Below, in pieces: positions 1 through 6,174 of a DNA stretch of 7,521 nucleotides (positions are counted from its first letter, which is position 1; each line of letters opens with the position of its first letter). The stretch covers positions 1-7,521 of the forward strand of contig JADLAH010000259.1 in the NCBI GenBank assembly GCA_020848315.1. Reading direction: 5' to 3'. Source of the stretch: Chitinophagales bacterium (GTDB taxonomy: Bacteria; Bacteroidota; Bacteroidia; Chitinophagales; JADIYW01). Position numbers and translations under genes: made by a program. The notes below the pieces were generated by a model, which was not told the DNA's origin, searched no databases, and saw nothing but the letters and a program-made list of their open reading frames with translations.

Positions 1-1464
1 CTGGCTGACGGCGACCTGCTATGGATTGGCAGCGGGAACAGTGGTCTCTATCTTTTCGACCCTGTGAAAATGGACATCCGCGAACACTACACGGAAGAAG
101 ATGGATTATGCAACAACTTCATCTATGGCATTCTGAAAGATGATCAGGGAAAATTATGGCTGAGCACCAACAGAGGAATTTCCGTCTTCGACCCGTTGCA
201 GAAAAGATTCAGAAATTACGACATCAACGACGGCCTTCAGAGTAATGAATTCAACGTGGGCGCTTATCACAAAACACAATCCAATGAATTGCTGTTTGGT
301 GGCATCAACGGATTCAACATCATCGAACCGGATAAGATTCCGTTCAATGCCTACAAGCCTGCGGCTATTATTACTTCTGTCAAAGTCAACGAACAGTATT
401 TCGATTTCATGGAATACCAACCCCTCTCCGAGCGCATCCGGTTGCAAAACAAGCAGAATAATATCGCTTTTGAATTTGCCTCCAGCGATTATGCCAACAC
501 GCCCAAAAACCGATTTGAATACAAGCTGGATGGCTACGATAAAGACTGGACCAACACAGAAAGAAATTACGCTTCCTACGCACAGTTGCCTCCGGGCAAT
601 TACACCTTTTATGTCAGAGCCAGCAACAACGACGGCGTTTGGTCTTCCGCGCCCGCAGCTTTCACTTTCCGCATCCGTCCGATGTTCTGGCAAACCTGGT
701 GGTTCCGGATATTTGCCGGCATCTCCATCGTACTAGCCGGCTACCGCATGATCAGCAACCGCATACAAACGGTGCGCAACAAGGAAAAGGAAAGAATGCA
801 GATAAAAAGTCAGCGAACGGAATTTGAAAAGCAACTGGCAGAAATCAAACTGAAAGCGCTGGTGGCACAGATGAATCCGCATTTCATCTTCAACTGCATG
901 AATTCCATTCAGGCGATGATTCTGTCTGACCAGAGCATACAAGCCTCCACCTACCTGACGAAACTATCGCGACTCGTGCGGTCGGTGCTGGAAAATTCGG
1001 TAAAAACATTCATCCCGCTGCAGGATACCATCGAAAACCTGAAACTCTACCTCGAACTGGAATCGCTGCGTTTCAATCAGCATTTCAACTACCATATCAC
1101 CACCGACGGACTGGATGTTTACTCTGTGGAATTGCCTTCGATGCTGATTCAGCCTTATGTGGAAAATTCCATCTGGCACGGACTCCTGAAAAAGGAAGGG
1201 GAGAAAAATATCGATATCCGTTTTTACCGACAAGGGAAATTCTGTATCTGCGAAGTGACAGACAACGGCATTGGCCGCGAAGCGGCCACACAAATGAATC
1301 TGGGTAAAAAACATAAATCGCTGGGCACCTTCATCACACAGGAGATGTTTGACACTTTGCAGAAAATAAAAGAAACGGACTATACCGTAGAAACCGTAGA
1401 TTTATATGATGAAAACGGAAAAGCGACCGGCACCAGAGTCATCATCCGCATGGAATTAGATTAA
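1..1464 (+). CDS. Propeller/Y_Y_Y sensor histidine kinase, LytS-type (5' partial)
   Basis: The frame is open from base 1, so the true start lies before the window; 487 C-terminal residues are visible. In order: remains of a two-component-regulator propeller (blade at 1-69, second at 121-213, closing segment with FGGINGF near 295-335), a Y_Y_Y domain (about 463-665; YKLDGYDKDW and PPGNYTFYVRASN), one membrane helix (about 685-750), a charged linker helix, a His_kinase domain with phospho-acceptor His at 880-882 in NPHFIFN, and a HATPase_c domain with N box (PYVENSIWHG, Asn at 1165) and G box (TDNGIG from 1258). The family senses an unknown extracytoplasmic ligand through the propeller and phosphorylates a partner regulator. 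No receiver or DNA-binding domain follows, so it is a classical kinase rather than a one-protein hybrid. The regulator gene 16 bp downstream is the obvious partner. The ligand cannot be told from the sequence. Confidence 0.93.
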   Translation: MADGDLLWIGSGNSGLYLFDPVKMDIREHYTEEDGLCNNFIYGILKDDQGKLWLSTNRGISVFDPLQKRFRNYDINDGLQSNEFNVGAYHKTQSNELLFGGINGFNIIEPDKIPFNAYKPAAIITSVKVNEQYFDFMEYQPLSERIRLQNKQNNIAFEFASSDYANTPKNRFEYKLDGYDKDWTNTERNYASYAQLPPGNYTFYVRASNNDGVWSSAPAAFTFRIRPMFWQTWWFRIFAGISIVLAGYRMISNRIQTVRNKEKERMQIKSQRTEFEKQLAEIKLKALVAQMNPHFIFNCMNSIQAMILSDQSIQASTYLTKLSRLVRSVLENSVKTFIPLQDTIENLKLYLELESLRFNQHFNYHITTDGLDVYSVELPSMLIQPYVENSIWHGLLKKEGEKNIDIRFYRQGKFCICEVTDNGIGREAATQMNLGKKHKSLGTFITQEMFDTLQKIKETDYTVETVDLYDENGKATGTRVIIRMELD

Positions 1465-1480
1465 CCCTAAAAAGAACCCT

Positions 1481-2242
1481 ATGGACACCATCAAAGCATT
1501 GCTTTTAGACGATGAAAAAAACAATCGCATTGCACTGAATAAACTCATCGAGAAATTCTGTCCGCAGGTGGTAGTGACTGCTGAATGTGAAAGTGTTGAC
1601 GAGGCCATCGCGCTGCTGGAAAAACAAACGGTAGATGTTGTTTTCCTGGATGTAGAAATGCCCGGCAAAAACGGCTTCGACCTGCTGGCACATTACAACT
1701 ACCACTGCCCTTTTGATGTTATCTTCACCACCGCTTACAGTCAGTATGCCGTAAAAGCGTTCCGCTTCAGCGCGCTGGATTACCTGCTGAAACCGGTAGA
1801 TCCGGAAGAACTGATACAGGCCGTGCACCGGCTGTCCGTAAAAAAATCGGAGTCCATTAAATACAAGCAGTATGAATTGCTGGAACAAAAAATCAATCTG
1901 AAAGATCTGAGCAAAAAGCAAATCGCCATATCCACGCTGGAAGGGATTTATTTCCTGTCGCTGGATGAGATTGTACATATCGACGCGGACTCTTCCTACA
2001 CCAAAATATTCCTTTCTTCCAACGATATGATTATGTCCTCCAAGCCGCTGAAATATTTTGAGGAATTGCTGGAAGGATATGATTTTGTCCGCATCCATCA
2101 GTCACACATCATCAACCTGCGACATATTCGCAGGTATGTGCGCGGTGACGGCGGCCAGGTGATTATGAACAACGGCACGGAAATAGAAGTATCGCGCAGA
2201 AAGAAAGACGACCTGCTGGATAAGATTGCAGAGACGTTGTAA
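1481..2242 (+). CDS. LytTR-family response regulator
   Basis: A 253-residue two-domain regulator. The receiver domain (about 1-120) has the acidic pair D10/D11, phospho-acceptor D57 (FLDVEMPGKNG), T83/T84 and K104 in LLKPVD, so all phosphorylation residues are present. A LytTR DNA-binding domain spans about 146-250, with family features such as the IxxIDADSSYTKI strand, FVRIHQSHIINLRHI and a final EVSRRKKDDLL. Length and domain order match the AlgR/LytR-type regulators of Bacteroidota. It starts 16 bp after the kinase stop, which implies co-transcription and a cognate pair. The start follows an A-rich stretch (AAAAAGAA) rather than a Shine-Dalgarno site, and the conserved receiver strand begins at residue 4, which supports this ATG. 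LytTR proteins usually bind pairs of short direct repeats; its targets are unknown. Confidence 0.95.
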   Translation: MDTIKALLLDDEKNNRIALNKLIEKFCPQVVVTAECESVDEAIALLEKQTVDVVFLDVEMPGKNGFDLLAHYNYHCPFDVIFTTAYSQYAVKAFRFSALDYLLKPVDPEELIQAVHRLSVKKSESIKYKQYELLEQKINLKDLSKKQIAISTLEGIYFLSLDEIVHIDADSSYTKIFLSSNDMIMSSKPLKYFEELLEGYDFVRIHQSHIINLRHIRRYVRGDGGQVIMNNGTEIEVSRRKKDDLLDKIAETL

Positions 2243-2246
2243 GATT

Positions 2247-2330
2247 ATAAGAGTCAGGAAATAAGAGTCAGGACAGATGAATCAAAACATAAGAATCAAA
2301 ACATAAGAGTCAGGACATAAGAGTCAAGAC
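2247..2330. repeat. Degenerate 14-bp tandem repeat, six units
   Basis: Six consecutive 14-bp units fill the gap between the regulator and pyrD stop codons. They begin at 2247, 2261, 2275, 2289, 2303 and 2317, with best consensus ATAAGAGTCAGGAC. Units 2 and 5 are identical, units 1 and 6 differ by one base, and units 3 and 4 are variants (AGATGAATCAAAAC, ATAAGAATCAAAAC). A decayed seventh unit may follow at 2331-2344. There are no spacers. The array lies between two convergent genes, where it disrupts nothing; no clear terminator hairpin is visible here. Confidence 0.9.
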
Positions 2331-2347
2331 AGATTAAAAGATAGTAT

Positions 2348-3394
2348 CTATCCGCGGGCGAGGATGCTTTTATTAATCTCTTTTATCAGTCCCGGGCCTT
2401 CATAGATAAATCCGGTATACAATTGCACCAGCGTGGCGCCGGCATTCAGTTTTTCCATGGCATCTGCTGCCGTCATGATACCACCGACCGCGATGATGGG
2501 GAATTTGCCGCCTGATTGCTGATGCAGATAGCGGATAATCTCCGTGGATTTTTGCGTCAACGGCTTTCCACTGAGTCCGCCCGCACCTATCGCCTCCACC
2601 TGCTTCACATCCGTCGATAAACCGTCTCTGGAAATGGTGGTATTGGTAGCCACAATGCCGGCCAGACCGGTTTCTGTAACAATCTCCACGATATCATCGA
2701 GTTGTTCATGGGTTAAATCCGGGGCAATCTTCAGCAATATGGGTTTAGATGTTGCTTTGGTATTATTCTGCTGCTGCAGAGCAAACAGCAATTGCTTCAA
2801 CGGCTCTTTTTCCTGCAATGCCCGCAGATTGGGCGTATTGGGGGAGCTCACGTTTACCACAAAATAATCGACCACCTCATACAGCACATCAAAGCATTTC
2901 AGGTAATCATCCGTGGCATTTTCATTCGGCGTCACTTTGTTCTTTCCGATATTACCACCAATGAGGATTTGGGATTTGAGTTTTGAGATTTGAGATTTGA
3001 GGATGTTTGCTTTTACGGTCAGCATTCCTTCGTTATTAAATCCCATTCTGTTGATGATGGCTGCATCCTGAATCAGGCGAAACAAGCGCGGTTTGTCATT
3101 GCCGGGTTGCGCCAGCGGCGTTACCGTTCCTATTTCCACAAATCCGAAACCAAGTGCCGCGAAAGCGTCAATACACTCGGCATTCTTATCCAGACCTGCT
3201 GCGAGTCCTACCGGGTTTTTGAAGGTTAATCCAAATACTTTTCTTTCCAGTTTTTTATCTTCCACCACATACAGCCACTTCATCAGTGCCGGCACAAACG
3301 GGATTTTCATCAACCGGCTGATCCATAACAAAGTAAAGTGATGCGCCGTTTCAGCATCCATTTTAAACAGGAAAAAACGCAGGATTTTGTACAT
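2348..3394 (-). CDS. pyrD: Dihydroorotate dehydrogenase (quinone), class 2
   Basis: 348 residues, the usual class 2 length. It oxidises dihydroorotate to orotate with FMN and passes electrons to membrane quinone, the fourth step of pyrimidine synthesis. The N-terminal segment (about 1-40, [10 protein letters not shown]...ETAHHF) is the amphipathic membrane-binding extension of class 2 enzymes and supports this start. FMN/substrate motifs follow: [12 protein letters not shown] (60-71), [10 protein letters not shown] (114-123), GGNIGKNK (146-153), [11 protein letters not shown] (181-191; S184 aligns with the class 2 catalytic serine), LKIAPDLT (221-228), NTTISR (251-256), GGLSG (272-276) and VGGI (303-306). 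Residues 132-143 are encoded by a 7-bp tandem repeat lying in a loop just before GGNIGKNK. The gene stands alone on the minus strand, with a -7-like box 4 bases before the ATG. Confidence 0.97.
   Translation of the reverse strand: MYKILRFFLFKMDAETAHHFTLLWISRLMKIPFVPALMKWLYVVEDKKLERKVFGLTFKNPVGLAAGLDKNAECIDAFAALGFGFVEIGTVTPLAQPGNDKPRLFRLIQDAAIINRMGFNNEGMLTVKANILKSQISKLKSQILIGGNIGKNKVTPNENATDDYLKCFDVLYEVVDYFVVNVSSPNTPNLRALQEKEPLKQLLFALQQQNNTKATSKPILLKIAPDLTHEQLDDIVEIVTETGLAGIVATNTTISRDGLSTDVKQVEAIGAGGLSGKPLTQKSTEIIRYLHQQSGGKFPIIAVGGIMTAADAMEKLNAGATLVQLYTGFIYEGPGLIKEINKSILARG
2967..3001. repeat. 7-bp tandem repeat inside pyrD
   Basis: Five heptamers stand in tandem: GATTTGG, GATTTGA, GTTTTGA, GATTTGA, GATTTGA, starting at 2967, 2974, 2981, 2988 and 2995. 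Read on the pyrD strand they encode residues 132-143 ([12 protein letters not shown]), a visible peptide repeat. Three heptamers make 21 bases, so gain or loss of three units keeps the frame, while other changes would shift it. Confidence 0.9.
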
Positions 3395-3398
3395 ACTG

Positions 3399-3406
3399 CA
3401 AATGTA
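3399..3406 (-). promoter_or_regulatory. pyrD -7 promoter box, nearly leaderless
   Basis: TACATTTG on the minus strand fits the Bacteroidota sigma-A -7 consensus TAnnTTTG exactly. It ends 4 bases (CAGT) before the pyrD ATG, so transcription would begin at or next to the start codon. No well-spaced -33 TTG is present; the nearest TTG is only 14 bases upstream. The prediction therefore rests on the -7 box alone. Confidence 0.45.
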
Positions 3407-3441
3407 CTACTAATCAGCAGCAATAAAAAACATCTAAATAA

Positions 3442-3474
3442 GTTAAACCACACAAGAAACATAAGCAACACAAG
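3442..3474 (-). repeat. Arm 1 of the ACCAC-AAG / CTT-GTGGT repeat family
   Basis: Begins TTAAACCAC and continues with AAGAAACATAAG and ACACAAG. It is the inverted partner of the arm at 3562-3591. It lies about 36 bases upstream of the pyrD -7 box. Confidence 0.6.
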
Positions 3475-3533
3475 TCTACATATTATTTAACAAATTATCT
3501 TATCTCTCCCTGAATTTGGCCTGCATTATCATC

Positions 3534-3557
3534 GAAAAAAAGGATACCATTTTTTTC
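3534..3557. other. A7/T7 hairpin inside the gene-less element
   Basis: GAAAAAAAGG (3534-3543) can pair with CC-A-TTTTTTTC (3547-3557) across an ATA loop, with one bulged A at 3549. The stem is mostly A-T. It looks somewhat like a terminator but lies upstream of both flanking genes, so a terminator role is doubtful. Confidence 0.35.
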
Positions 3558-3561
3558 CTCT

Positions 3562-3591
3562 TTGCTTCTTATGTTTCTTAGTGGTAAAAAA
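3562..3591 (+). repeat. Arm 2 of the ACCAC-AAG / CTT-GTGGT repeat family
   Basis: Contains CTTATGTTTCTT followed by AGTGGTAAAAAA. Bases 3576-3590 (TCTTAGTGGTAAAAA) are the exact reverse complement of 4912-4926, so rarA is also bracketed by an inverted 15-bp match. Confidence 0.65.
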
Positions 3592-3640
3592 TCCTCCTCC
3601 TGCATACGCATGCGCTCTCCATCTCCTCATCAATTTTGAT

Positions 3641-3648
3641 TATCTTTA
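3641..3648 (+). promoter_or_regulatory. rarA -7 promoter box, nearly leaderless
   Basis: TATCTTTA matches TAnnTTTG at all but the last base. It is followed by 4 bases (GTGC) and the rarA ATG, the same geometry as the pyrD box on the other strand. No convincing -33 TTG is visible. Confidence 0.35.
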
Positions 3649-3652
3649 GTGC

Positions 3653-4909
3653 ATGTTACAGCCTCTTGCCGAACGAATGCGCCCGAAGTCTCTCGACCAG
3701 ATGATCGGGCAGCAACACATCCTGGGTGAAGGGAAGCCTTTGAGAAATCTGCTGCAAAAACAGAAACTGCATTCCCTGATTTTCTGGGGACCACCCGGTG
3801 TGGGAAAAACCACGCTGGCACGCATTCTGGCGGAACAGGCAGGGCTGCCATTCGAGCAACTGAGTGCCATTTCATCCGGGGTAAAGGAATTGCGCAGTGT
3901 GATTGACGAAGCAAAAACATTCGGCACCAAAGTGCTCTTCATCGATGAGATTCACCGCTTCAACAAATCGCAGCAGGACGCCCTGCTCGGCGCAGTGGAA
4001 AACGGCACCATCATCCTGATTGGCGCCACTACGGAAAATCCTTCTTTTGAAGTCAATGCCGCGCTGCTGTCGCGCTGCCAGGTCTATATCCTGAAATCGC
4101 TGGAAGCCGAAGACCTGAAACGGATTGTCGACCATGCGCTGCGCGAAGACGAGCTACTGAAATCGGAATATATTTCCGTGAAAGAATATGATGCCTTGTT
4201 CTATTTTTCCGGCGGCGACGCACGAAAGCTGCTGAATGTACTGGAGCTTGTGTGCGAAAATCTGACTACGGAGAAAGTCATCACCAACACGGTGGTGGAA
4301 GAAATTATACAAACCTATATCGCACGGTATGACAAGACCGGCGAACAGCATTACGATATCATTTCGGCCTTTATCAAATCTATCCGAGGCAGCGACCCGA
4401 ATGCGGCCATGTACTGGATGGCGCGTATGATACATGCGGGTGAAGATCCGAAATTTATCGCGCGGAGGTTGCTGATTTTAGCAAGTGAGGATATCGGCAA
4501 CGCGAATCCCAATGCGCTGTTGCTGGCGAATGCCACCTTTGAGGCGGTGTCAAAAATCGGCTATCCGGAATGCAGGATTACGCTGGCGCAATGTGTGACG
4601 TATCTGGCCTCTTCACCGAAGAGCAATGCCAGCTATCTGGCTATTGGCGAGGCGCTGGCACTCGCGGAAAAGACATCGCAACTGTCGGTGCCGCTGCACC
4701 TGCGTAACGCGCCCACCAAGCTGATGAAAAACCTGGATTACGGCAAAGACTATCAGTATGCGCATCAGTTTGAAAACAACTTTGTAGAAATGGAATTTCT
4801 GCCGCCGGAAATCAGCGGCACCAAATTCTATGAACCCGGCAACAATGCCAGAGAACACGAACTGCGCAAGTTTCTGAAGGAAAGATGGAAAGGGAAATAT
4901 GGGTATTAG
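3653..4909 (+). CDS. rarA: Replication-associated recombination protein A (AAA+ ATPase, MgsA/RarA)
   Basis: A 418-residue AAA+ ATPase of the clamp-loader-like RarA/MgsA/WRNIP1 family, which acts on DNA at stalled replication forks. Visible motifs: N-terminal [19 protein letters not shown] (4-22), Walker [10 protein letters not shown] (46-54, K52), Walker [12 protein letters not shown] (94-104, D98/E99), sensor 1 [13 protein letters not shown] (123-135), arginine finger R141 in LLSRC, and sensor 2 GGDARKLLN (187-195, R191). The C-terminal helical/tetramerisation domain has the family signature from about 245, including [26 protein letters not shown] and [10 protein letters not shown]. Length is typical. 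The start is fixed by the conserved N-terminus and a -7-like box 4 bases before it. The GxxExxY element begins only 3 bases after its stop codon. Confidence 0.97.
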   Translation: MLQPLAERMRPKSLDQMIGQQHILGEGKPLRNLLQKQKLHSLIFWGPPGVGKTTLARILAEQAGLPFEQLSAISSGVKELRSVIDEAKTFGTKVLFIDEIHRFNKSQQDALLGAVENGTIILIGATTENPSFEVNAALLSRCQVYILKSLEAEDLKRIVDHALREDELLKSEYISVKEYDALFYFSGGDARKLLNVLELVCENLTTEKVITNTVVEEIIQTYIARYDKTGEQHYDIISAFIKSIRGSDPNAAMYWMARMIHAGEDPKFIARRLLILASEDIGNANPNALLLANATFEAVSKIGYPECRITLAQCVTYLASSPKSNASYLAIGEALALAEKTSQLSVPLHLRNAPTKLMKNLDYGKDYQYAHQFENNFVEMEFLPPEISGTKFYEPGNNAREHELRKFLKERWKGKYGY

Positions 4910-4911
4910 TA

Positions 4912-4943
4912 TTTTTACCACTAAGACACTAAGAGCACTAAGA
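4912..4943 (-). repeat. Arm 3: left end of the GxxExxY cassette, with CACTAAGA triplication
   Basis: TTTTTACCACTAAGA is followed by further copies of the same octamer. CACTAAGA occurs at 4919-4926, 4927-4934 and 4936-4943. The first 15 bases are the reverse complement of 3576-3590. The arm ends 4 bases before the GxxExxY ATG, so it forms that gene's upstream region. Confidence 0.7.
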
Positions 4944-4947
4944 ATAT

Positions 4948-5355
4948 ATGATTACTCAAAGCTACGTTAACAACATCTCCTACCAAATTGTTGGTTGTGC
5001 AATAGAAGTACACAAAGCATTAGGCCCCGGTCTATTGGAATCTGTTTATCAGAGATGCCTTGTAAAAGAACTGGAATTGGCAGGCTTTAAGGTAATGCAA
5101 CAAATAAAAGTGCCTGTCATGTATAAAGGAGAACAATTAGACTGTGACCTCCGACTCGATATCCTGGTGGAAGATTTGATTATTATTGAATTAAAATCAG
5201 TGGAAATAATGCTACCGGTTTTTAAGGCGCAATTATTAAGCTATATGAAACTATTAGAAAAGCCTAAAGGATTATTGATTAACTTTAATACGGAAAATAT
5301 CACCAAAGACCTGGTTCCCATGGTGAATGAATACTTTGCCAATTTACCGAAATAA
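4948..5355 (+). CDS. GxxExxY family protein, PD-(D/E)XK-like
   Basis: 135 residues, a normal length for the GxxExxY family (PF13366/TIGR04256 type). The naming motif is exact: G28-LL-E31-SV-Y34 within ALGPGLLESVY. Before it comes the usual N-terminal helix (about 7-25, NISYQIVGCAIEVHKAL). Further along, D71 (RLDILVED), E81-L-K83 (IIIELKSVE) and Q95-LLS-Y99 lie in the order and spacing of a PD-(D/E)XK nuclease fold with a RecB/Cas4-like QxxxY. Nuclease activity has not, to my knowledge, been established for the family, so function is unknown. Codon use is AT-rich (AAA, TTA, ATT) compared with rarA and kdsA. Inverted repeats flank it on both sides within a few bases. No toxin, antitoxin or integrase partner is nearby. 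Confidence 0.92.
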   Translation: MITQSYVNNISYQIVGCAIEVHKALGPGLLESVYQRCLVKELELAGFKVMQQIKVPVMYKGEQLDCDLRLDILVEDLIIIELKSVEIMLPVFKAQLLSYMKLLEKPKGLLINFNTENITKDLVPMVNEYFANLPK

Positions 5356-5356
5356 A

Positions 5357-5388
5357 CTTTGTGAACTCAGTGCCTTAGTGGTTTAAAC
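5357..5388 (+). repeat. Arm 4: right end of the GxxExxY cassette, directly before kdsA
   Basis: CTTTGTGAACTCAGTGCC is followed by TTAGTGGTTTAAAC, an inverted and diverged partner of the arm at 4912-4943. It starts one base after the GxxExxY stop codon and its last base touches the kdsA ATG, so it is the entire kdsA leader. AAACTTTG at 5354-5361 matches TAnnTTTG at 7 of 8 positions and might act as a -7 box, but the support is weak. Confidence 0.65.
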
Positions 5389-6174
5389 ATGAATATAAAA
5401 TCAGATACCTTCTTCTTGATAGCCGGGCCATGTGTCGTGGAAAGCGAGGACATTTGCTTTGAAATTGCGGAGCAATTAGTGGCTCTGACCACGGCATTAA
5501 ACATCCCTTTTGTTTTCAAAGCCTCTTTCAAGAAAGCAAACCGCAGCAAACTCGACTCCTTCTCTACCATCGGAGAGGAAAAGGCATTACAGATTCTATC
5601 GGATGTAAAATCCCGTTTTGGTGTGCAGATACTGACAGACGTACATGAAACCACCGACTGTGACAAAGTGAAAGACATTGCCGATATCATTCAGATTCCG
5701 GCCTTTTTATGCCGGCAAACGGAGTTGCTCATAGCAGCAGGCAAAACCGGCAAAACCATAAATATCAAAAAAGGGCAGTTTGTAAATGCCGACATGATGC
5801 GCCACGCAGCCGCAAAAGTAGCCTCCACCGGCAACCCGAACATCTGGCTGACGGAACGCGGAACGATGTTCGGCTACAACGACCTGATGGTTGATTTCCG
5901 CAATATTCCATTGATGAAACAGTTGGGTTATCCGGTGGTATTTGATGCCACCCATTCCGTGCAACAACCCAACGGCAGCAACGGCATCAGTGGCGGAAAG
6001 CCCGAATTTATTGAGACGCTGGCTAAGTGTGCCATCGCAGCCGGTGTGGATGGCATCTTTCTGGAAACACATCCGAATCCGGGAAAAGCGCTGAGCGACG
6101 GCACGAATATGCTGCCACTGAATGAAGTGCAACTATTGCTGGAGAAACTGCTGCGCATCCGTCAGGCCTTATAA
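5389..6174 (+). CDS. kdsA: 3-deoxy-8-phosphooctulonate (KDO-8-P) synthase
   Basis: 261 residues, near full family length. It condenses phosphoenolpyruvate with arabinose 5-phosphate to Kdo-8-phosphate in the cytoplasm, the committed step to the Kdo of LPS inner core. Motifs in order: FLIAGPCVVES (9-19), FKASFKKANRSK (43-54), TDVHE (83-87), IPAFLCRQTELL (103-114), NIKKGQF (125-131), LTERG (154-158), VVFDATHSVQ (183-192) and IFLETHPNP (223-231). C15, H189, E226 and D237 correspond to the four metal ligands of the metal-dependent class (as in Aquifex), whereas the E. coli-type enzyme has Asn in place of this Cys. It is therefore predicted to need a divalent metal. The start leaves only the short normal N-terminal tail. 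The upstream sequence is cassette repeat; the 3' end overlaps the convergent OmpA-family gene by 6 bp. Confidence 0.97.
   Translation: MNIKSDTFFLIAGPCVVESEDICFEIAEQLVALTTALNIPFVFKASFKKANRSKLDSFSTIGEEKALQILSDVKSRFGVQILTDVHETTDCDKVKDIADIIQIPAFLCRQTELLIAAGKTGKTINIKKGQFVNADMMRHAAAKVASTGNPNIWLTERGTMFGYNDLMVDFRNIPLMKQLGYPVVFDATHSVQQPNGSNGISGGKPEFIETLAKCAIAAGVDGIFLETHPNPGKALSDGTNMLPLNEVQLLLEKLLRIRQAL

Larger units (their letters stand above)
3442..3591. mobile_element. Gene-less inverted-repeat element (MITE-like)
   Basis: About 150 bp between pyrD and rarA, bounded by imperfect inverted arms at 3442-3474 and 3562-3591. The arms share a perfect 12-bp match (AAGAAACATAAG at 3454-3465 against CTTATGTTTCTT at 3568-3579) plus ACCAC/GTGGT at 3447-3451 and 3581-3585. 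The interior has no reading frame and contains an A7/T7 hairpin. The right arm shares 15 identical bases with the left arm of the GxxExxY element at 4912. No target-site duplication is evident. That this is or was mobile is inference. Confidence 0.4.
4912..5388. mobile_element. GxxExxY gene cassette bounded by inverted repeats
   Basis: About 477 bp consisting of one AT-rich gene with an imperfect inverted repeat at each end (4912-4943 and 5357-5388). Aligning the right arm with the reverse complement of the left gives 18 matches over 24 positions, centred on CTTAGTGGT. The cassette fits exactly between the rarA stop (3 bases before) and the kdsA start codon (next base). Hand counting gives about 36% G+C over 4981-5340, against about 55% over three sampled rarA lines, which suggests a different origin. 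No target-site duplication was found and no transposase is present. Mobility is inference. Confidence 0.4.

Noticed and set aside
64..66. ATG at 64 as the kinase start
   Set aside because: The frame is open back to base 1 and reads propeller sequence (LLWIGSGNSGLYLFDP) before this Met, so the Met is internal.
1505..2098. 197-codon minus-strand frame within the response regulator
   Set aside because: Antisense shadow; the plus strand has intact receiver and LytTR domains over the whole length.
2247..2330. 14-bp array as a CRISPR
   Set aside because: Units are too short, degenerate and directly adjacent with no spacers, and no cas genes are present.
2339..2349. AGATAGTATCT palindrome at the pyrD 3' end as a terminator
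   Set aside because: A 5-bp A-T rich stem with a 1-base centre and no U tract is too weak to support the claim.
3359..3361. Internal Met at codon 12 as the pyrD start
   Set aside because: The preceding [10 protein letters not shown] segment is the conserved membrane-binding start of class 2 enzymes.
3534..3557. A7/T7 hairpin as a terminator for pyrD or rarA
   Set aside because: It lies upstream of both divergent genes, so neither would need it to end transcription.
3607..3614. CGCATGCG palindrome upstream of rarA as an operator
   Set aside because: Only 8 bp, not extended by flanking pairs and not repeated near any other gene here, so it may be chance.
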